A stretch of DNA of 64,000 bases, from NCBI RefSeq assembly GCF_008039615.1, contig NZ_VDUZ01000017.1, forward strand, positions 62,001 to 126,000, read 5' to 3'. Positions 1 to 21,345 of this stretch are shown in pieces. Position numbers and translations under genes: made by a program. How positions within the stretch are numbered: position 1 is the stretch's first letter; every line of letters begins with the position of its first letter. This stretch comes from Vineibacter terrae (GTDB lineage: Bacteria; Pseudomonadota; Alphaproteobacteria; Reyranellales; Reyranellaceae). The notes beneath the pieces were generated by a model that worked only from the letters and a program-made list of their open reading frames with translations, was not told the DNA's origin and did not search any database.

Positions 1-76
1 GATTGCCGTAGCTGAACTCCTGGCGCAGGGCCGGGCGGATCGTCGCTTCGTAGTGCTCTTGCAGACGGGAAGACAT
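1..76 (-). CDS. rplE: 50S ribosomal protein L5, N-terminal fragment (window edge)
   Basis: Only the first 25 codons lie in the window; the gene continues beyond the left edge. The ATG at 76 opens a reading frame beginning MSSRLQEHYEATIRP, a typical L5 N-terminus (the family starts with a short helix containing LQ-x-x-Y). It follows rplX by 14 bases, as expected in the spc operon order L14-L24-L5. L5 binds 5S rRNA in the large subunit. The identification rests on the N-terminus plus synteny. Confidence 0.85.
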   Translation of the reverse strand, partial: MSSRLQEHYEATIRPALRQEFSYGN

Positions 77-90
77 GTTCTTCTTCCTCC

Positions 91-414
91 TCAGCGGTCG
101 ATCTGCTCGCCCGATGCGCGGGCCACGCGCACCTTGCGGCCGTCCTCGAGGAACTTGTAGCCGACACGCGTCGGCTTGCCGCTCGACGGGTCGATGTGAG
201 CGACGTTGGAGGCGTGAATCGGCGCCTCGAACGACACGATCTGGCTCTGCTCGGCCTGGTTGCGAGCCTTGCGATGGCGCTTGCGGACATTGATGCCCGA
301 GATCACCACACGGTTCTCCTCGGGCAGCACGCGCGTGACCTCGCCCTGCTTGCCTTTGTCGCGACCCGCGATCACGATCACGCGGTCGCCCTTCTTGATC
401 TTCATCTTCGGCAT
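91..414 (-). CDS. rplX: 50S ribosomal protein L24
   Basis: A 107-residue protein starting [20 protein letters not shown], which is the KOW motif of L24 (residues about 6-33, with the GRDKG loop). L24 is an early assembly initiator that binds the 5' part of 23S rRNA. The C-terminal part has the family sequence [17 protein letters not shown]. The length matches bacterial L24 (about 105). It sits 13 bases after rplN and 14 before rplE in the spc operon. No abnormality is seen. Confidence 0.98.
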   Translation of the reverse strand: MPKMKIKKGDRVIVIAGRDKGKQGEVTRVLPEENRVVISGINVRKRHRKARNQAEQSQIVSFEAPIHASNVAHIDPSSGKPTRVGYKFLEDGRKVRVARASGEQIDR

Positions 415-427
415 GTCTGGGCGCTCC

Positions 428-796
428 TTACAGCACCTCGGGCGCGAGCGAGATGATCTTCATGAACTTGCGCGCGCGCAGCTCGCGCGTCACCGGTCCG
501 AAGATGCGGGTCCCGATCGGCTCGTCCTGCTTGGTGATCAGCACCGCGGCGTTGCGGTCGAAGCGGATGGCGCTGCCGTCGGGCCGCCGGATCTCGCGCG
601 CCGTGCGCACGATCACCGCCCGATGCACCTCACCCTTCTTGACCTTGCCGCGCGGAATGGCGTCCTTGATCGACACGACGATGACGTCGCCGATCGTGGC
701 GGTCTTGCGTTTGGACCCGCCCAGCACCTTGATGCACTGCACCCTGCGCGCGCCGGAGTTGTCGGCGACGTCCAGGTTCGTCTGCATCTGGATCAT
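428..796 (-). CDS. rplN: 50S ribosomal protein L14
   Basis: A 122-residue protein, exactly the usual length of L14. It begins [20 protein letters not shown] and contains the universally conserved ADNSGAR and [14 protein letters not shown] segments. L14 lies at the subunit interface next to L19 and contacts 16S helix 14. The gene is 20 bases downstream of rpsQ and belongs to the spc operon. No sequence oddity is seen. Confidence 0.99.
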   Translation of the reverse strand: MIQMQTNLDVADNSGARRVQCIKVLGGSKRKTATIGDVIVVSIKDAIPRGKVKKGEVHRAVIVRTAREIRRPDGSAIRFDRNAAVLITKQDEPIGTRIFGPVTRELRARKFMKIISLAPEVL

Positions 797-816
797 GGTC
801 TAGCTCCTTGGCAGCG

Positions 817-1059
817 TCAGGACGCCGCTTGCTCCGTGAGGACCACCCACCGCTTGGTCTTGCTCAGCGGCCGGCTCTCGATGATGCGCACCGTCTGACC
901 GACCTTGATGGCGTTGGTCTCGTCGTGCGCGTGGTACCGCTTGGAGCGGCGAATGAACTTCTTGTAGATCGGATGCTGGACGCGACGTTCGACCTCGACG
1001 ACGATGGTCTTGTCCATCTTGTCGCTGACGACGACGCCCTGCAGAATTCGCTTCGGCAT
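817..1059 (-). CDS. rpsQ: 30S ribosomal protein S17
   Basis: An 80-residue protein with an OB-fold S17 sequence: [18 protein letters not shown] at the N-terminus, then [19 protein letters not shown] and the [13 protein letters not shown] segment near the C-terminus. S17 is a primary 16S rRNA binder in the 30S body. It lies 10 bases after rpmC and 20 before rplN. The length and motifs are normal for alphaproteobacteria. Confidence 0.98.
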   Translation of the reverse strand: MPKRILQGVVVSDKMDKTIVVEVERRVQHPIYKKFIRRSKRYHAHDETNAIKVGQTVRIIESRPLSKTKRWVVLTEQAAS

Positions 1060-1069
1060 CTTGGGCTCC

Positions 1070-1315
1070 TCAGCCTGCGGCCTTCTTCGCCGCCTGAAGG
1101 CGGGCGCGGCGGGCCCGTGCTGTGTTGTCGGTCTTCTGCACCAGCACCGTGCGGATGCGCGCGATATCGCGCTTCACGCGTCGCATGCGGGCGGTGTTGT
1201 CGAGCTGGCCGCTGGCCTTCTGGAAACGAAGGTTGAAGGACTCCTTGCGCAGGTCGATGAGCTGCGTCTTGAGCTCGTCCACGGTCTTGGCCTGCAGGTC
1301 GGCTGCCTTGCTCAT
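1070..1315 (-). CDS. rpmC: 50S ribosomal protein L29
   Basis: An 81-residue protein starting [19 protein letters not shown]. It contains the L29 signature [12 protein letters not shown]-like helix ([20 protein letters not shown]) and an Arg/Ala-rich C-terminal tail that is slightly longer than in E. coli. Two ATGs stand in tandem at 1318 and 1315. The second is preferred because GGAGG lies 6 bases before it, against only 3 before the first. The rplP stop codon overlaps these starts (ATGA), so translation is probably coupled. L29 sits at the peptide exit tunnel, where SRP and trigger factor dock. Confidence 0.96.
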   Translation of the reverse strand: MSKAADLQAKTVDELKTQLIDLRKESFNLRFQKASGQLDNTARMRRVKRDIARIRTVLVQKTDNTARARRARLQAAKKAAG

Positions 1316-1740
1316 CATGCGCCTCCAACCGTCATGCTGCGGGTCACGAACTTGGTCTTGATCGGCAGCTTGGCGGCGCCCAGCGCGAAGGCCTCCTTGG
1401 CCACCGGCTCCGGCACGCCGTCGATCTCGAACATGATGCGGCCCGGCTTGACGCGGCACGCCCAGAACTCGGGCGCGCCCTTGCCGCTGCCCATGCGGAC
1501 CTCGGCCGGCTTGCTCGACACCGGCACGTCCGGGAACAGGCGGATCCAGACGCGGCCGGTACGCTTCATGTGGCGGGTGATGGCGCGGCGAGCGGCTTCG
1601 ATCTGGCGTGCGGTCACGCGCTCGGGCTGCAGCGCCTTAAGGCCGTAGGTGCCGAAGGCCAGCGTCGTGCCGCCCTTGGCGACACCGCTGATCCGGCCCT
1701 TGAAGGCCTTGCGGAACTTGGTTCTCTTGGGACTCAACAT
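1315..1740 (-). CDS. rplP: 50S ribosomal protein L16
   Basis: A 141-residue protein beginning [16 protein letters not shown], with the family motifs [20 protein letters not shown] and [19 protein letters not shown]16 organises the A-site finger and is needed for tRNA accommodation. The length is canonical (about 137-141). The stop overlaps the rpmC start; rpsC ends 20 bases upstream. The conserved Arg of the PTC-facing loop ([12 protein letters not shown]) is present, with Met preceding it as usual. Confidence 0.98.
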   Translation of the reverse strand: MLSPKRTKFRKAFKGRISGVAKGGTTLAFGTYGLKALQPERVTARQIEAARRAITRHMKRTGRVWIRLFPDVPVSSKPAEVRMGSGKGAPEFWACRVKPGRIMFEIDGVPEPVAKEAFALGAAKLPIKTKFVTRSMTVGGA

Positions 1741-1760
1741 GGCGGCAATCTACCTTCCAA

Positions 1761-2444
1761 TCAGGTCCGGCCCTGCTGCGCCTCGGCGGCGAGCTTGTCC
1801 TGGGCCATCGGGTCGTGGGCCATGATCTCGCCCTTGAACACCCAGACCTTGACGCCGCACGTGCCGAACGTGGTGAAGGCCGTGGCGGTGCCGTAGTCGA
1901 CATCGGCGCGCAGCGTATGCAGCGGCACGCGGCCCTCGCGGTACCACTCCATGCGCGCGATCTCGGCGCCACCCAGGCGGCCGGAGCAGTTGATGCGGAT
2001 GCCGCCGGCGCCCAGCCGCATGGCCGACTGCACGGCGCGCTTCATGGCGCGGCGGAACGCGACGCGGCGCTCGAGCTGCTGGGCGATGCTCTCGGCGATC
2101 AGGGTGGCGTCGATCTCGGGCTTGCGGATCTCGACGATGTTGAGGCTGACCTCGCCCGAGCTCGAGAGCTTGGCCAGGTCCTGGCGCAGCTTCTCGATGT
2201 CGGCACCCTTCTTGCCGATCACCACGCCGGGGCGTGCCGTGTGAATGGTCACGCGTGCCTTCTTGGCCGGGCGCTCGATCACGATCTTGCTGACGCCGGC
2301 CTGCGCCAGACGCCCGCGCAGGAACTTGCGCAGCCGCAGGTCCTCATGCAGCAGGTTGGCGTAGTCGGCTCCGGCGTACCAGCGCGAGTCCCAGGTGCGG
2401 TTGACGCCCAGGCGAAGCCCGATCGGGTTGACTTTCTGACCCAT
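1761..2444 (-). CDS. rpsC: 30S ribosomal protein S3
   Basis: A 227-residue protein starting [20 protein letters not shown], the hallmark S3 N-terminus. The KH type II domain follows, with its GxxG-type loop [16 protein letters not shown] at about residues 84-99, and then the C-terminal S3 domain with [21 protein letters not shown]3 lines the mRNA entry channel and has helicase activity together with S4 and S5. Longer in-frame starts exist upstream, but they lie inside rplV; the ATG at 2444 shares a base with the rplV stop (TAATG), a classic coupled junction. Confidence 0.98.
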   Translation of the reverse strand: MGQKVNPIGLRLGVNRTWDSRWYAGADYANLLHEDLRLRKFLRGRLAQAGVSKIVIERPAKKARVTIHTARPGVVIGKKGADIEKLRQDLAKLSSSGEVSLNIVEIRKPEIDATLIAESIAQQLERRVAFRRAMKRAVQSAMRLGAGGIRINCSGRLGGAEIARMEWYREGRVPLHTLRADVDYGTATAFTTFGTCGVKVWVFKGEIMAHDPMAQDKLAAEAQQGRT

Positions 2445-2833
2445 TACTCCGTCTCCTCCGCCTGCTCGCGTTCCTTCACCACGATGGTGAGGTTGCTGAA
2501 CGGCTTCAGGATGCCGGCGCCGCGGCCGCGGGCACGGGCGTGGAAGCGCTTCAGGACCAGCGCCTTGCCGACGCTGGCTTCGCTGACCACCAGGCGATCG
2601 ACGTCGAGCTGGTGGTTGTTCTCGGCATTGGCGATCGCCGACTCCAGCGCCTTGCACACGTCGGCGGCGATGCGCTTGCGCGAGAACTTGAGCTCGTTGA
2701 CCGCGGCCGACGCGGTCATGCCGCGGATCTGCCCGGCCACGAGGTTGAGCTTGCGCGGGCTGACGCGGATCATCCGCGCCACCGCCTTGGCTTCGGTCTC
2801 CGCCAGATGGCGGGGGGAGGCTGGCTTGCTCAT
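2444..2833 (-). CDS. rplV: 50S ribosomal protein L22
   Basis: A 129-residue protein. After a short alphaproteobacterial N-terminal extension ([18 protein letters not shown]) come the L22 core motifs [20 protein letters not shown] and, at the C-terminus, the beta-hairpin tip [16 protein letters not shown] that reaches into the exit tunnel. The hairpin is intact, so no macrolide-type deletion is evident. The start at 2833 is preferred over longer in-frame starts, which would run into rpsS. It overlaps the rpsC start by one base. Confidence 0.97.
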   Translation of the reverse strand: MSKPASPRHLAETEAKAVARMIRVSPRKLNLVAGQIRGMTASAAVNELKFSRKRIAADVCKALESAIANAENNHQLDVDRLVVSEASVGKALVLKRFHARARGRGAGILKPFSNLTIVVKEREQAEETE

Positions 2834-2841
2834 GATCCGCC

Positions 2842-3123
2842 CTACCTCGAGACCTTCTTGTCGCCACCGCCGGCATGGCCGTGGAACACGCGGGTCGGCG
2901 CGAACTCGCCGAACTTGTGACCGACCATCTCCTCGTTCACCTGCACCGGGATGAACTTGTGGCCGTTGTAGACGCCGAACGTGAGCCCGACGAACTGCGG
3001 CAGGATGGTCGAGCGCCGCGACCAGGTCTTGATGATTTCGTTGCGGGTCGACTGACGGGCGGCATCTGCCTTCTTCAGCAGATAGCCGTCCACCATCGGA
3101 CCTTTCCAGACGGAACGTGCCAC
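2842..3123 (-). CDS. rpsS: 30S ribosomal protein S19
   Basis: A 93-residue protein, starting [19 protein letters not shown] and containing [20 protein letters not shown] and [12 protein letters not shown]-type sequence ([16 protein letters not shown]). S19 forms a pair with S13 in the 30S head and contacts the A-site tRNA. Its length and motifs are standard. It lies between rplB (21 bases upstream) and rplV (8 bases downstream). Confidence 0.99.
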   Translation of the reverse strand: MARSVWKGPMVDGYLLKKADAARQSTRNEIIKTWSRRSTILPQFVGLTFGVYNGHKFIPVQVNEEMVGHKFGEFAPTRVFHGHAGGGDKKVSR

Positions 3124-3144
3124 GATCGTCCTCCTCTGACCCGC

Positions 3145-3975
3145 TCAGCGCGCCGCGTGGCGGCGACGGACGATAAAGCGATCCGTCGACTTGTTGCTGC
3201 GAGTCTTCTTGCCCTTGGTCGGCTTGCCCCACGGCGTCACCGGATGGCGTCCGCCCGAGGTGCGTCCCTCGCCGCCGCCATGCGGGTGATCGATGGGGTT
3301 CATCGCCACACCACGATTGACCGGCTTGCGGCCCAGCCAGCGCATGCGGCCGGCCTTGCCGTAGTTCACGTTCTGCTGGTCGGGGTTGCTGACCGCGCCG
3401 ACCGTGGCCAGGCACTCGCCGCGCACCATGCGCACCTCGCCCGAGGACAGCTTGAGCTGGGCGTAGCCCGCATCCTTGCCGACGAGCTGGCAGTAGGTGC
3501 CGGCCGAGCGGGCGATCTGGCCGCCCTTGCCCGGCTTCATCTCGACGTTGTGCACGATGGTGCCCACCGGCATGCTGGCCAGCGGCATGGCGTTGCCCGG
3601 CTTGATGTCGACGCGCCCGCCCGACACCACCTGGTCGCCGGCCTTCAGGCGCTGCGGCGCCAGGATGTAGGCCAGCTCGCCGTCCTGGTACTTGACCAGG
3701 GCGAGGAACGCGGTGCGGTTGGGATCATACTCCAGGCGCTCCACCGTCGCCGGCATGTCGAACTTGCGGCGCTTGAAGTCGACCGTGCGATAGCGGCGCT
3801 TGTGGCCGCCGCCGCGATGCGGACCGGTGATGCGGCCATGATTGTTGCGGCCGCCGGTGTTGTGCTTGCCCTCGGTCAACGCCTTGACAGGCTTGCCCTT
3901 GTGCAACCCCGACCGGTCCACCAGCACGAGCTGGCGGAGCGACGGCGTCACCGGCTTGTAGGTTTTCAGTGCCAT
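3145..3975 (-). CDS. rplB: 50S ribosomal protein L2
   Basis: A 276-residue protein, the normal L2 length. It begins [20 protein letters not shown] and has the [19 protein letters not shown] region (N-terminal OB domain) and the C-terminal [19 protein letters not shown] motif. The latter includes the conserved His required near the peptidyl-transferase centre (His229 in E. coli numbering). L2 is a primary 23S binder needed for subunit association. The gene is 14 bases downstream of rplW. Confidence 0.99.
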   Translation of the reverse strand: MALKTYKPVTPSLRQLVLVDRSGLHKGKPVKALTEGKHNTGGRNNHGRITGPHRGGGHKRRYRTVDFKRRKFDMPATVERLEYDPNRTAFLALVKYQDGELAYILAPQRLKAGDQVVSGGRVDIKPGNAMPLASMPVGTIVHNVEMKPGKGGQIARSAGTYCQLVGKDAGYAQLKLSSGEVRMVRGECLATVGAVSNPDQQNVNYGKAGRMRWLGRKPVNRGVAMNPIDHPHGGGEGRTSGGRHPVTPWGKPTKGKKTRSNKSTDRFIVRRRHAAR

Positions 3976-3989
3976 GGTTCAGCCCTGCC

Positions 3990-4307
3990 TCACAGACCCG
4001 TGGTGACGTCGATCTTGCTGCCCTCGACCAACGAGACGACAGCCTTCTTCCAGTCGCCGCGCTGGCCGCGGATGCCACGGAAGACCTTCTTCTTGCCGCC
4101 GACCACGATGGTGTTCACCGCCTTGACCTTGACGTTGAACAGGCCCTCGACGGCAGCCTTGATCTCAGGCTTGCTGGCGTCGATCGGAACCTCGAACGTC
4201 ACCTGGCCATGGGCGCTGCCATGGGTCGACTTCTCGGTGATGACCGGCCGGCGCACGAGCTCGTACATGCGCGCGCGCGACAGGGTCGGCTTGGCGGCGA
4301 CGCTCAT
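3990..4307 (-). CDS. rplW: 50S ribosomal protein L23
   Basis: A 105-residue protein. After a short N-terminal extension it has the L23 motif [14 protein letters not shown], then [35 protein letters not shown] and the [16 protein letters not shown]-terminus. L23 frames the polypeptide exit and is the trigger-factor/SRP docking protein. Its ATG at 4307 overlaps the rplD stop by four bases (ATGA), suggesting coupled translation. Confidence 0.98.
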   Translation of the reverse strand: MSVAAKPTLSRARMYELVRRPVITEKSTHGSAHGQVTFEVPIDASKPEIKAAVEGLFNVKVKAVNTIVVGGKKKVFRGIRGQRGDWKKAVVSLVEGSKIDVTTGL

Positions 4308-4924
4308 TGCAGGCGCTCCTCGAGATGCTTGACCGCGTCGCGGGTGAGCACGAGCGTGTCACGACGCAGGATGTCGTAGACGTTGGCACCCTGCTGCGGC
4401 AGCACGTCGAGCTGGGCGATGTTGCGCGCGGCGCGGGCGAAGTTGATCTCGATCTCGGCGCCGCCGATGATCAGCGCGCTGCCGATGCCGAGCTTCTTCA
4501 GCGAGGCGGCCAGCTGGCCGGTCTTGGGCTCGGCCACCGTGGCGGCATCGAGCACCATCAGCTTGCCGTCGGCCGCCTTGGCGGCCAGCGCCGAGCGCAG
4601 CGCCATCTTGCGCACCTTCTTGGGCAGGTCGATCTCGTGGCTGCGGTTGACCGGACCGAAGGCCTTGCCGCCGCCGCGGAACTGCGGCGCGGCGCGGTTG
4701 CCGTGGCGGGCCCGGCCGGTGCCCTTCTGCGACCACGCCTTCTTGGACGTGGCCTTGACCTCGGAACGGCCCTTGGACTTGTGCGTGCCGGCGCGACGGC
4801 GCGCCAGCTGCCACACGACGCAGCGCTGCAGGATGTCCTTGCGCACCGGGGCGGCGAACACGGCGTCGGCGAGCTCGATCTCACCGGCTTCCGCGCCGTC
4901 AATGGTAACGACATTGAGCTTCAT
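4304..4924 (-). CDS. rplD: 50S ribosomal protein L4
   Basis: A 206-residue protein starting [18 protein letters not shown]. The long tunnel-facing loop is visible as [20 protein letters not shown] followed by [20 protein letters not shown]. The C-terminal Rossmann-like domain ends with [18 protein letters not shown]. An upstream in-frame start would overlap rplC, so the ATG at 4924, four bases after the rplC stop, is chosen. In E. coli L4 represses the S10 operon; I see no recognisable equivalent leader here, because rpsJ follows tuf directly. Confidence 0.97.
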   Translation of the reverse strand: MKLNVVTIDGAEAGEIELADAVFAAPVRKDILQRCVVWQLARRRAGTHKSKGRSEVKATSKKAWSQKGTGRARHGNRAAPQFRGGGKAFGPVNRSHEIDLPKKVRKMALRSALAAKAADGKLMVLDAATVAEPKTGQLAASLKKLGIGSALIIGGAEIEINFARAARNIAQLDVLPQQGANVYDILRRDTLVLTRDAVKHLEERLQ

Positions 4925-4928
4925 GACA

Positions 4929-5687
4929 TCAGCCCTTGTTCGCTTCGGCGTCAGCCGCCGGCGCATCTGCCGCCGCCGTCTTCAACCCGGCCGGGAACGG
5001 CACGTCGCCGGGGGCCTTGCGCTTGGCCGCATCGCGGATCAGCACATAGGCGCCCTCATAGCCGGGCACGGCACCCTGGACCAGGATCAGGCCGCGCTCG
5101 ACGTCGGTCGACACGACCTTGAGGTTCTGGGTGGTGACGCGCTCGGCGCCCAGGTGACCCGCCATCTTCTTGTTGGGGAAGGTGCGGCCGGGATCCTGGC
5201 GGTTGCCGGTCGAGCCGTGGCTGCGATGCGAGATCGACACGCCGTGGGTGGCTTCCAGGCCGCGGAAGTTCCAGCGCTTCATGGCGCCGGCGAACCCCTT
5301 GCCGAGGCTGGTGCCGGTGACGTCCACGAACTGGCCGGCCAGGAAATGCGTGGCAGCAATCTCGGCGCCGACCGGCAGCAAGGCGTCCTTGCTGACCCGG
5401 AACTCGACCAGCTTGCGCTTGGGCGGCACGCCTGCCTTGTCGAAGTAGACGCGCATGGCGTCCGACATGCCGCGGCCGCGCATCGCCGTGCCGTTCTTCT
5501 TCTTCTTGGCCTTGACCTTGCCCTTGCCGATGCCGAGCTGAACGGCGTTGTAGCCGTTCTTCTCCTCGGTGCGGACAGCCACGACCTGGACGTTGTCCAG
5601 CTTCAGCACGGTCACTGGCACATGCTCGCCGGCGTCGTTGAAGACGCGGGTCATGCCGACCTTTTGTGCGACCAGTCCGGTACGCAT
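4929..5687 (-). CDS. rplC: 50S ribosomal protein L3
   Basis: A 252-residue protein starting [20 protein letters not shown]. The central segment [20 protein letters not shown] is followed by [20 protein letters not shown], the conserved L3 tip near the peptidyl-transferase centre, including the Gln that is N5-methylated by PrmB in enterobacteria. The C-terminus carries an Ala/Asp-rich extension (about 30 residues) that makes it longer than E. coli L3 (209). Such tails are common in alphaproteobacteria. It sits 25 bases downstream of rpsJ. Confidence 0.98.
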   Translation of the reverse strand: MRTGLVAQKVGMTRVFNDAGEHVPVTVLKLDNVQVVAVRTEEKNGYNAVQLGIGKGKVKAKKKKNGTAMRGRGMSDAMRVYFDKAGVPPKRKLVEFRVSKDALLPVGAEIAATHFLAGQFVDVTGTSLGKGFAGAMKRWNFRGLEATHGVSISHRSHGSTGNRQDPGRTFPNKKMAGHLGAERVTTQNLKVVSTDVERGLILVQGAVPGYEGAYVLIRDAAKRKAPGDVPFPAGLKTAAADAPAADAEANKG

Positions 5688-5712
5688 GGTTGAATCCCCT
5701 CGCTCCTGCCCG

Positions 5713-6027
<315 letters not shown>

Positions 6028-6078
6028 GACCTGCTCCGTGGCGCAGCGCGGCGAACCTCGCCGCGCCCGGTGCCTTGA

Positions 6079-7269
<1,191 letters not shown>

Positions 7270-7302
7270 GGTTCTGTTCCTTCCGGATCACCTGATTCGG
7301 GC

Positions 7303-9405
<2,103 letters not shown>

Positions 9406-9459
9406 GGTGTTGGCGACCTTCTGGGCGAATGGCGGGCCAGTCCGAGGGGAACGGACCGG

Positions 9460-9939
<480 letters not shown>

Positions 9940-10311
9940 CTACTTCGGTCGCTTGGCGCCGTACTTCGAGCGCCGCTGCTTGCGGTCCTTGACGCCCTGC
10001 GTGTCCAGCGTGCCGCGGATGATGTGGTAGCGCACGCCCGGCAGATCCTTGACGCGGCCGCCCCGGATCATGACCACCGAGTGCTCCTGCAGGTTGTGGC
10101 CCTCGCCCGGAATGTAGCTCACCACCTCGTAACCGTTGGTCAGGCGCACCTTGGCGACCTTGCGCAGGGCCGAGTTCGGCTTCTTCGGCGTTGTCGTGTA
10201 GACGCGTGTGCAGACGCCCCGCTTCTGCGGGCAGGACTGCATCGCCGGCACCTTGTTGCGGTACACCGGAGCGATCCGCGCCTTGCGAATCAACTGGTTG
10301 ATGGTGGGCAT
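9940..10311 (-). CDS. rpsL: 30S ribosomal protein S12
   Basis: A 123-residue protein starting [19 protein letters not shown]. The decoding-site loop [14 protein letters not shown] retains the wild-type Lys that is mutated in streptomycin-resistant strains, and the second loop [14 protein letters not shown] is also wild type; the beta-methylthiolated Asp of RimO (in VKDLPG) is present. It is the first gene of the str operon, about 230 bases downstream of a strong candidate promoter at 10552-10580. Confidence 0.99.
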   Translation of the reverse strand: MPTINQLIRKARIAPVYRNKVPAMQSCPQKRGVCTRVYTTTPKKPNSALRKVAKVRLTNGYEVVSYIPGEGHNLQEHSVVMIRGGRVKDLPGVRYHIIRGTLDTQGVKDRKQRRSKYGAKRPK

Positions 10312-10551
10312 CCGTCTCCGATCCTTCGACCGACCGCCTGAAACTTGCCGCCGTTCACCACTTGCCCGACCTGAGCACGCCGTCCTCTCCCCAGAGGGAA
10401 TGCCGAAACGCCAATAGCCAACGAGCGCTGGCTTTGCCCTTTCGGGTGGACGGCCTACCAGATCGGCCGAAGCAGTGTCTGTCGCGGTACCTGTCGGGCG
10501 AAACTGCGTCTAGGCTCTCGCCTACCGCCAGTCCCTCCGAAAAGTGGGCGG

Positions 10552-10580
10552 GTTATATGGGCCGCACCCCGTGCCGTCAA
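10552..10580 (-). promoter_or_regulatory. Candidate sigma70 promoter of the str operon
   Basis: On the minus strand TTGACG (10580-10575) is followed after exactly 17 bases by TATAAC (10557-10552), five of six matches to each consensus hexamer. Transcription would start near 10545, leaving a leader of about 234 bases before rpsL. This is the best promoter match in the ribosomal block. Function is inferred from sequence and position only. Confidence 0.75.
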
Positions 10581-10699
10581 GCATACAGGCGTAAAAAGCG
10601 ACGTTTTTTCCGAGGTTTGACGTCGCACTCAAAGTGAGTCGCAAATCCCGACAATAGGGCAATTAAATTGCCTCAAGCCGGGCCTTCCCACAAACAATT

Positions 10700-10725
10700 G
10701 GGCCGCCTCCCGGGAGAGGCGGCCC
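10700..10725 (-). terminator. Stem-loop after rpoC, probable terminator
   Basis: A perfect 10-bp stem (GGGCCGCCTC / GAGGCGGCCC) with a 6-base loop lies 25 bases past the rpoC stop. On the minus strand it is followed by AATTGTTTG, only a weak U-tract, so termination may be partial or may need Rho. It separates the rpoBC unit from the str promoter. Confidence 0.65.
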
Positions 10726-10749
10726 ATATCTTGTGGTTGCAAGCCTACC

Positions 10750-14997
<4,248 letters not shown>

Positions 14998-15026
14998 CTA
15001 AAGGCGGGACGGCGGTGGCGCCGTCC

Positions 15027-19217
<4,191 letters not shown>

Positions 19218-19353
19218 TTCCGCGAGAGGGCGAGGCGGACAAACCCCGACTGCTGTCTCGGAACCGGCGATCCGCTACGTCGCCAATCCCATCCGTTGCA
19301 GAGGGCCACTTGACGGGACCGGCGGTGCAAGGCGCCGGTCCGATGAAGGGGCC

Positions 19354-19389
19354 CCTGGGGGCGCCGGCTTGCCGCCTGACGCCCCCAGG
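19354..19389 (-). promoter_or_regulatory. rplL-rpoB intergenic hairpin (possible attenuator)
   Basis: A perfect 10-bp stem (CCTGGGGGCG / CGCCCCCAGG) with a 16-base loop begins 11 bases after the rplL stop. There is no U-tract on the minus strand, so it does not look like a full terminator. In E. coli the same spacer holds a partial terminator and an RNase III site that keep rpoBC expression below that of rplJL; a similar role is inferred. Confidence 0.55.
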
Positions 19390-19399
19390 AGAACGTTGC

Positions 19400-19780
19400 T
19401 TACTTCAGCTCGACCTTGGCGCCTTCGGCCTCGAGCTTCGCCTTCATCTTGTCGGCGTCGGCCTTGGGCACGCTCTCCTTGACCGCCTTCGGAGCGGCCT
19501 CGACCAGGTCCTTGGCCTCCTTCAGGCCCAGGCCGGTCAGCTCGCGCACGACCTTGATGACGTTGATCTTCTTGTCGCCGGCAGCGGCGAGCACGACGGT
19601 GAACTCGTCCTTCTGCTCGGCGGCGGCCGGCGCGGCACCTGCGCCCGGCGCGGCAGCGACCGCAACCGGCGCGGCGGCCGAAACGCCCCACTTCTCTTCC
19701 AGCAGCTTGCTGAGCTGCGCCGCCTCGATGACGGTCAGCGCCGAGAGCTGGTCGACGATCTGTTCCAAATTGGCAGCCAT
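19400..19780 (-). CDS. rplL: 50S ribosomal protein L7/L12
   Basis: A 126-residue stalk protein. The N-terminal dimerisation helix ([20 protein letters not shown]) is followed by an Ala/Pro/Gly-rich hinge (about residues 35-55) and the C-terminal factor-binding domain with [20 protein letters not shown] and ending [12 protein letters not shown]. Multiple dimers bind L10 and recruit EF-Tu, EF-G and IF2. It lies 42 bases downstream of rplJ. Confidence 0.99.
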   Translation of the reverse strand: MAANLEQIVDQLSALTVIEAAQLSKLLEEKWGVSAAAPVAVAAAPGAGAAPAAAEQKDEFTVVLAAAGDKKINVIKVVRELTGLGLKEAKDLVEAAPKAVKESVPKADADKMKAKLEAEGAKVELK

Positions 19781-19822
19781 TGTCTTTCTCCGAATATCCC
19801 GATGTTGGCGTTGGCGATCGGC

Positions 19823-20350
19823 TTAAGCCGCCTGGCCGGAAGTGTCCTTGGATCCGTACGCGCCCATGACGCGCGCCAGCTGGCCGGCCGGCGCCTGCAC
19901 GACACCGGCGATGCGGGTTGCCGGCGTCTGCAACAGCGCCAGCAGACTGGCCCGCAGCTCATCGAGCGACGGCAGCGCCGCCAGCTGCTTGACGCCCTCG
20001 GCGTCCAGCGTCTGGCCGTTCAGCGAGCCGCCGACGATGGTCAGCTTCTCGTTGTCCTTGGCAAAGGCAGAAACCGCCTTGGCCGCGGCAACCGGATCCT
20101 TGGACGAGGCGATCGCGGTCGGACCCGTCAGAAACGAGCCGATATCCTTGAACGCCGTCCCTTCCAAAGCGAGACGGGTGAGCCGGTTCTTCGACACTTT
20201 GTAGCTGGCGCCCGCTGCCCGCACCTTGCGGCGCAGGTCGGAAACTTCCGTCACCGTCAGGCCCGACTGGCGAGTCACCACCAGCAGGTTGACGGCCTGG
20301 AAGTCCTTGTTCAGCGAAGCGATCAGCTCTGCCTTCTCAGAGCGGTTCAC
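19823..20350 (-). CDS. rplJ: 50S ribosomal protein L10
   Basis: A 175-residue protein starting at a GTG at 20350 (MNRSEKAELIASLNKDFQAV), with GGAGA about 6 bases upstream. It contains the L10 core VSDLRRKVRAAGASYKVSKN and GPTAIASSKDPVAAAKAVSAF. The C-terminal helix binds L7/L12 dimers. In many bacteria the L10-L12 complex represses its own operon through the leader; a leader of about 290 bases is present here (20351-20645). Confidence 0.98.
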   Translation of the reverse strand: MNRSEKAELIASLNKDFQAVNLLVVTRQSGLTVTEVSDLRRKVRAAGASYKVSKNRLTRLALEGTAFKDIGSFLTGPTAIASSKDPVAAAKAVSAFAKDNEKLTIVGGSLNGQTLDAEGVKQLAALPSLDELRASLLALLQTPATRIAGVVQAPAGQLARVMGAYGSKDTSGQAA

Positions 20351-20645
20351 TTGACGTCTCCGAACATGGCCCGACCTGCCGCAGCGGATCGGACCGACTA
20401 CACAAGAACCGCCCCTCTGTCGGGCGCGGCCCGGTTTCCCATCCCGGAAGACCGGGCTCGGAGGGGACTGGCCACCTCGTCATTCCCGTTCCACCGTCTG
20501 CGCAGGCGGGTCGCCCCTTTAAGCCGCCCCCGAAGGATTGGCGCCGGCGGTCTCGGACAGGTCGGAGCCACCTCCGAGGAGATGGCTCCCATCGGCCGAT
20601 GGGCGAACCCGCCGGCCAATCTCGTCACGGCTGGGCCTTGCAGGC
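20351..20645 (-). promoter_or_regulatory. rplA-rplJ spacer, probable L10 leader
   Basis: About 295 bases between the rplA stop and rplJ start hold no gene. Several inverted repeats are visible: GGAGCCA/TGGCTCC (20564-20589), a perfect 16-base palindrome CCCATCGGCCGATGGG (20588-20603) and CCCGGT/ACCGGG (20430-20456). None has a U-tract. The position matches the autoregulatory L10 leader of other bacteria. I cannot identify the L10-binding kink-turn with certainty, nor a convincing promoter. Confidence 0.5.
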
Positions 20646-21341
20646 TCAGCCCTGCAGGGTCGCGACGTCGAGCTTGACGCCGGGCCCCATGGTCGAGCTG
20701 AGCGACACCTTCTGGATGAAGGTGCCCTTGGCCCCGGTCGGCTTGGCGCGGCTGATCGCGCCGACGAACGCCTTGACGTTCTCCGTGATCGCCTGCTCGC
20801 TGAAGCTCGCCTTGCCGACGCCGGCATGCACGATGCCGGCCTTCTCGGCACGGAACTCCACCTGGCCGGCCTTGGCTGCCTTGACGGCAGTTGCGACATC
20901 GGGTGTCACGGTGCCCAGCTTCGGGTTCGGCATCAAGCCGCGCGGACCCAGCACCTTGCCCAGCCGGCCGACGATGCCCATCATGTCGGGCGTCGCAATG
21001 CAGCGGTCGAAGTTCATCTCACCGGCCGTGATCTTCTCGGCCAGATCTTCGGCGCCGACAATGTCGGCCCCCGCCGCCTTGGCCGCCTCGGCCTTGTCGC
21101 CGCGCGCGAACACCGCCACACGCAGCGTCTTGCCGGTGCCGTTGGGCAGCTCGACGACGCCGCGCACCATCTGGTCGGCGTGGCGCGGGTCGATGCCGAG
21201 ATTCATCGCGATCTCGATGGTCTCGTCGAACTTCGCCTTGGCGCCTGATTTGACGATCTTGACGGCATCGGTAAGCCCGTAGGCCTTGCCGCGCTCGACA
21301 CCTTCGCTCGCCTTGCGGAAGCGCTTGCCTGGTTTCGCCAT
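20646..21341 (-). CDS. rplA: 50S ribosomal protein L1
   Basis: A 231-residue protein with the L1 signatures [40 protein letters not shown] and a C-terminal region ending [14 protein letters not shown]1 forms the mobile stalk that directs deacylated tRNA out of the E site. In E. coli it represses rplKA translation. The gene begins 4 bases after rplK, consistent with a coupled rplK-rplA unit. Confidence 0.99.
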   Translation of the reverse strand: MAKPGKRFRKASEGVERGKAYGLTDAVKIVKSGAKAKFDETIEIAMNLGIDPRHADQMVRGVVELPNGTGKTLRVAVFARGDKAEAAKAAGADIVGAEDLAEKITAGEMNFDRCIATPDMMGIVGRLGKVLGPRGLMPNPKLGTVTPDVATAVKAAKAGQVEFRAEKAGIVHAGVGKASFSEQAITENVKAFVGAISRAKPTGAKGTFIQKVSLSSTMGPGVKLDVATLQG

Positions 21342-21345
21342 GGCC

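Larger units (their letters stand above)
10312..10749. other. rpoC-rpsL intergenic region
   Basis: No supported protein gene lies here. Reading the minus strand from rpoC, the region holds a perfect 10-bp stem-loop at 10700-10725, an AT-richer stretch (about 10620-10700), a sigma70-type promoter at 10552-10580 and a leader of about 230 bases to rpsL. A 91-codon open frame on the plus strand (10362-10637) has no recognisable product and overlaps the promoter, so I treat it as chance. Confidence 0.7.

Noticed and set aside
10362-10637. A 91-codon frame on the plus strand between rpoC and rpsL
   Set aside because: It overlaps the str promoter and leader, has an unremarkable Arg/Pro/Ser-rich sequence and no recognisable family.
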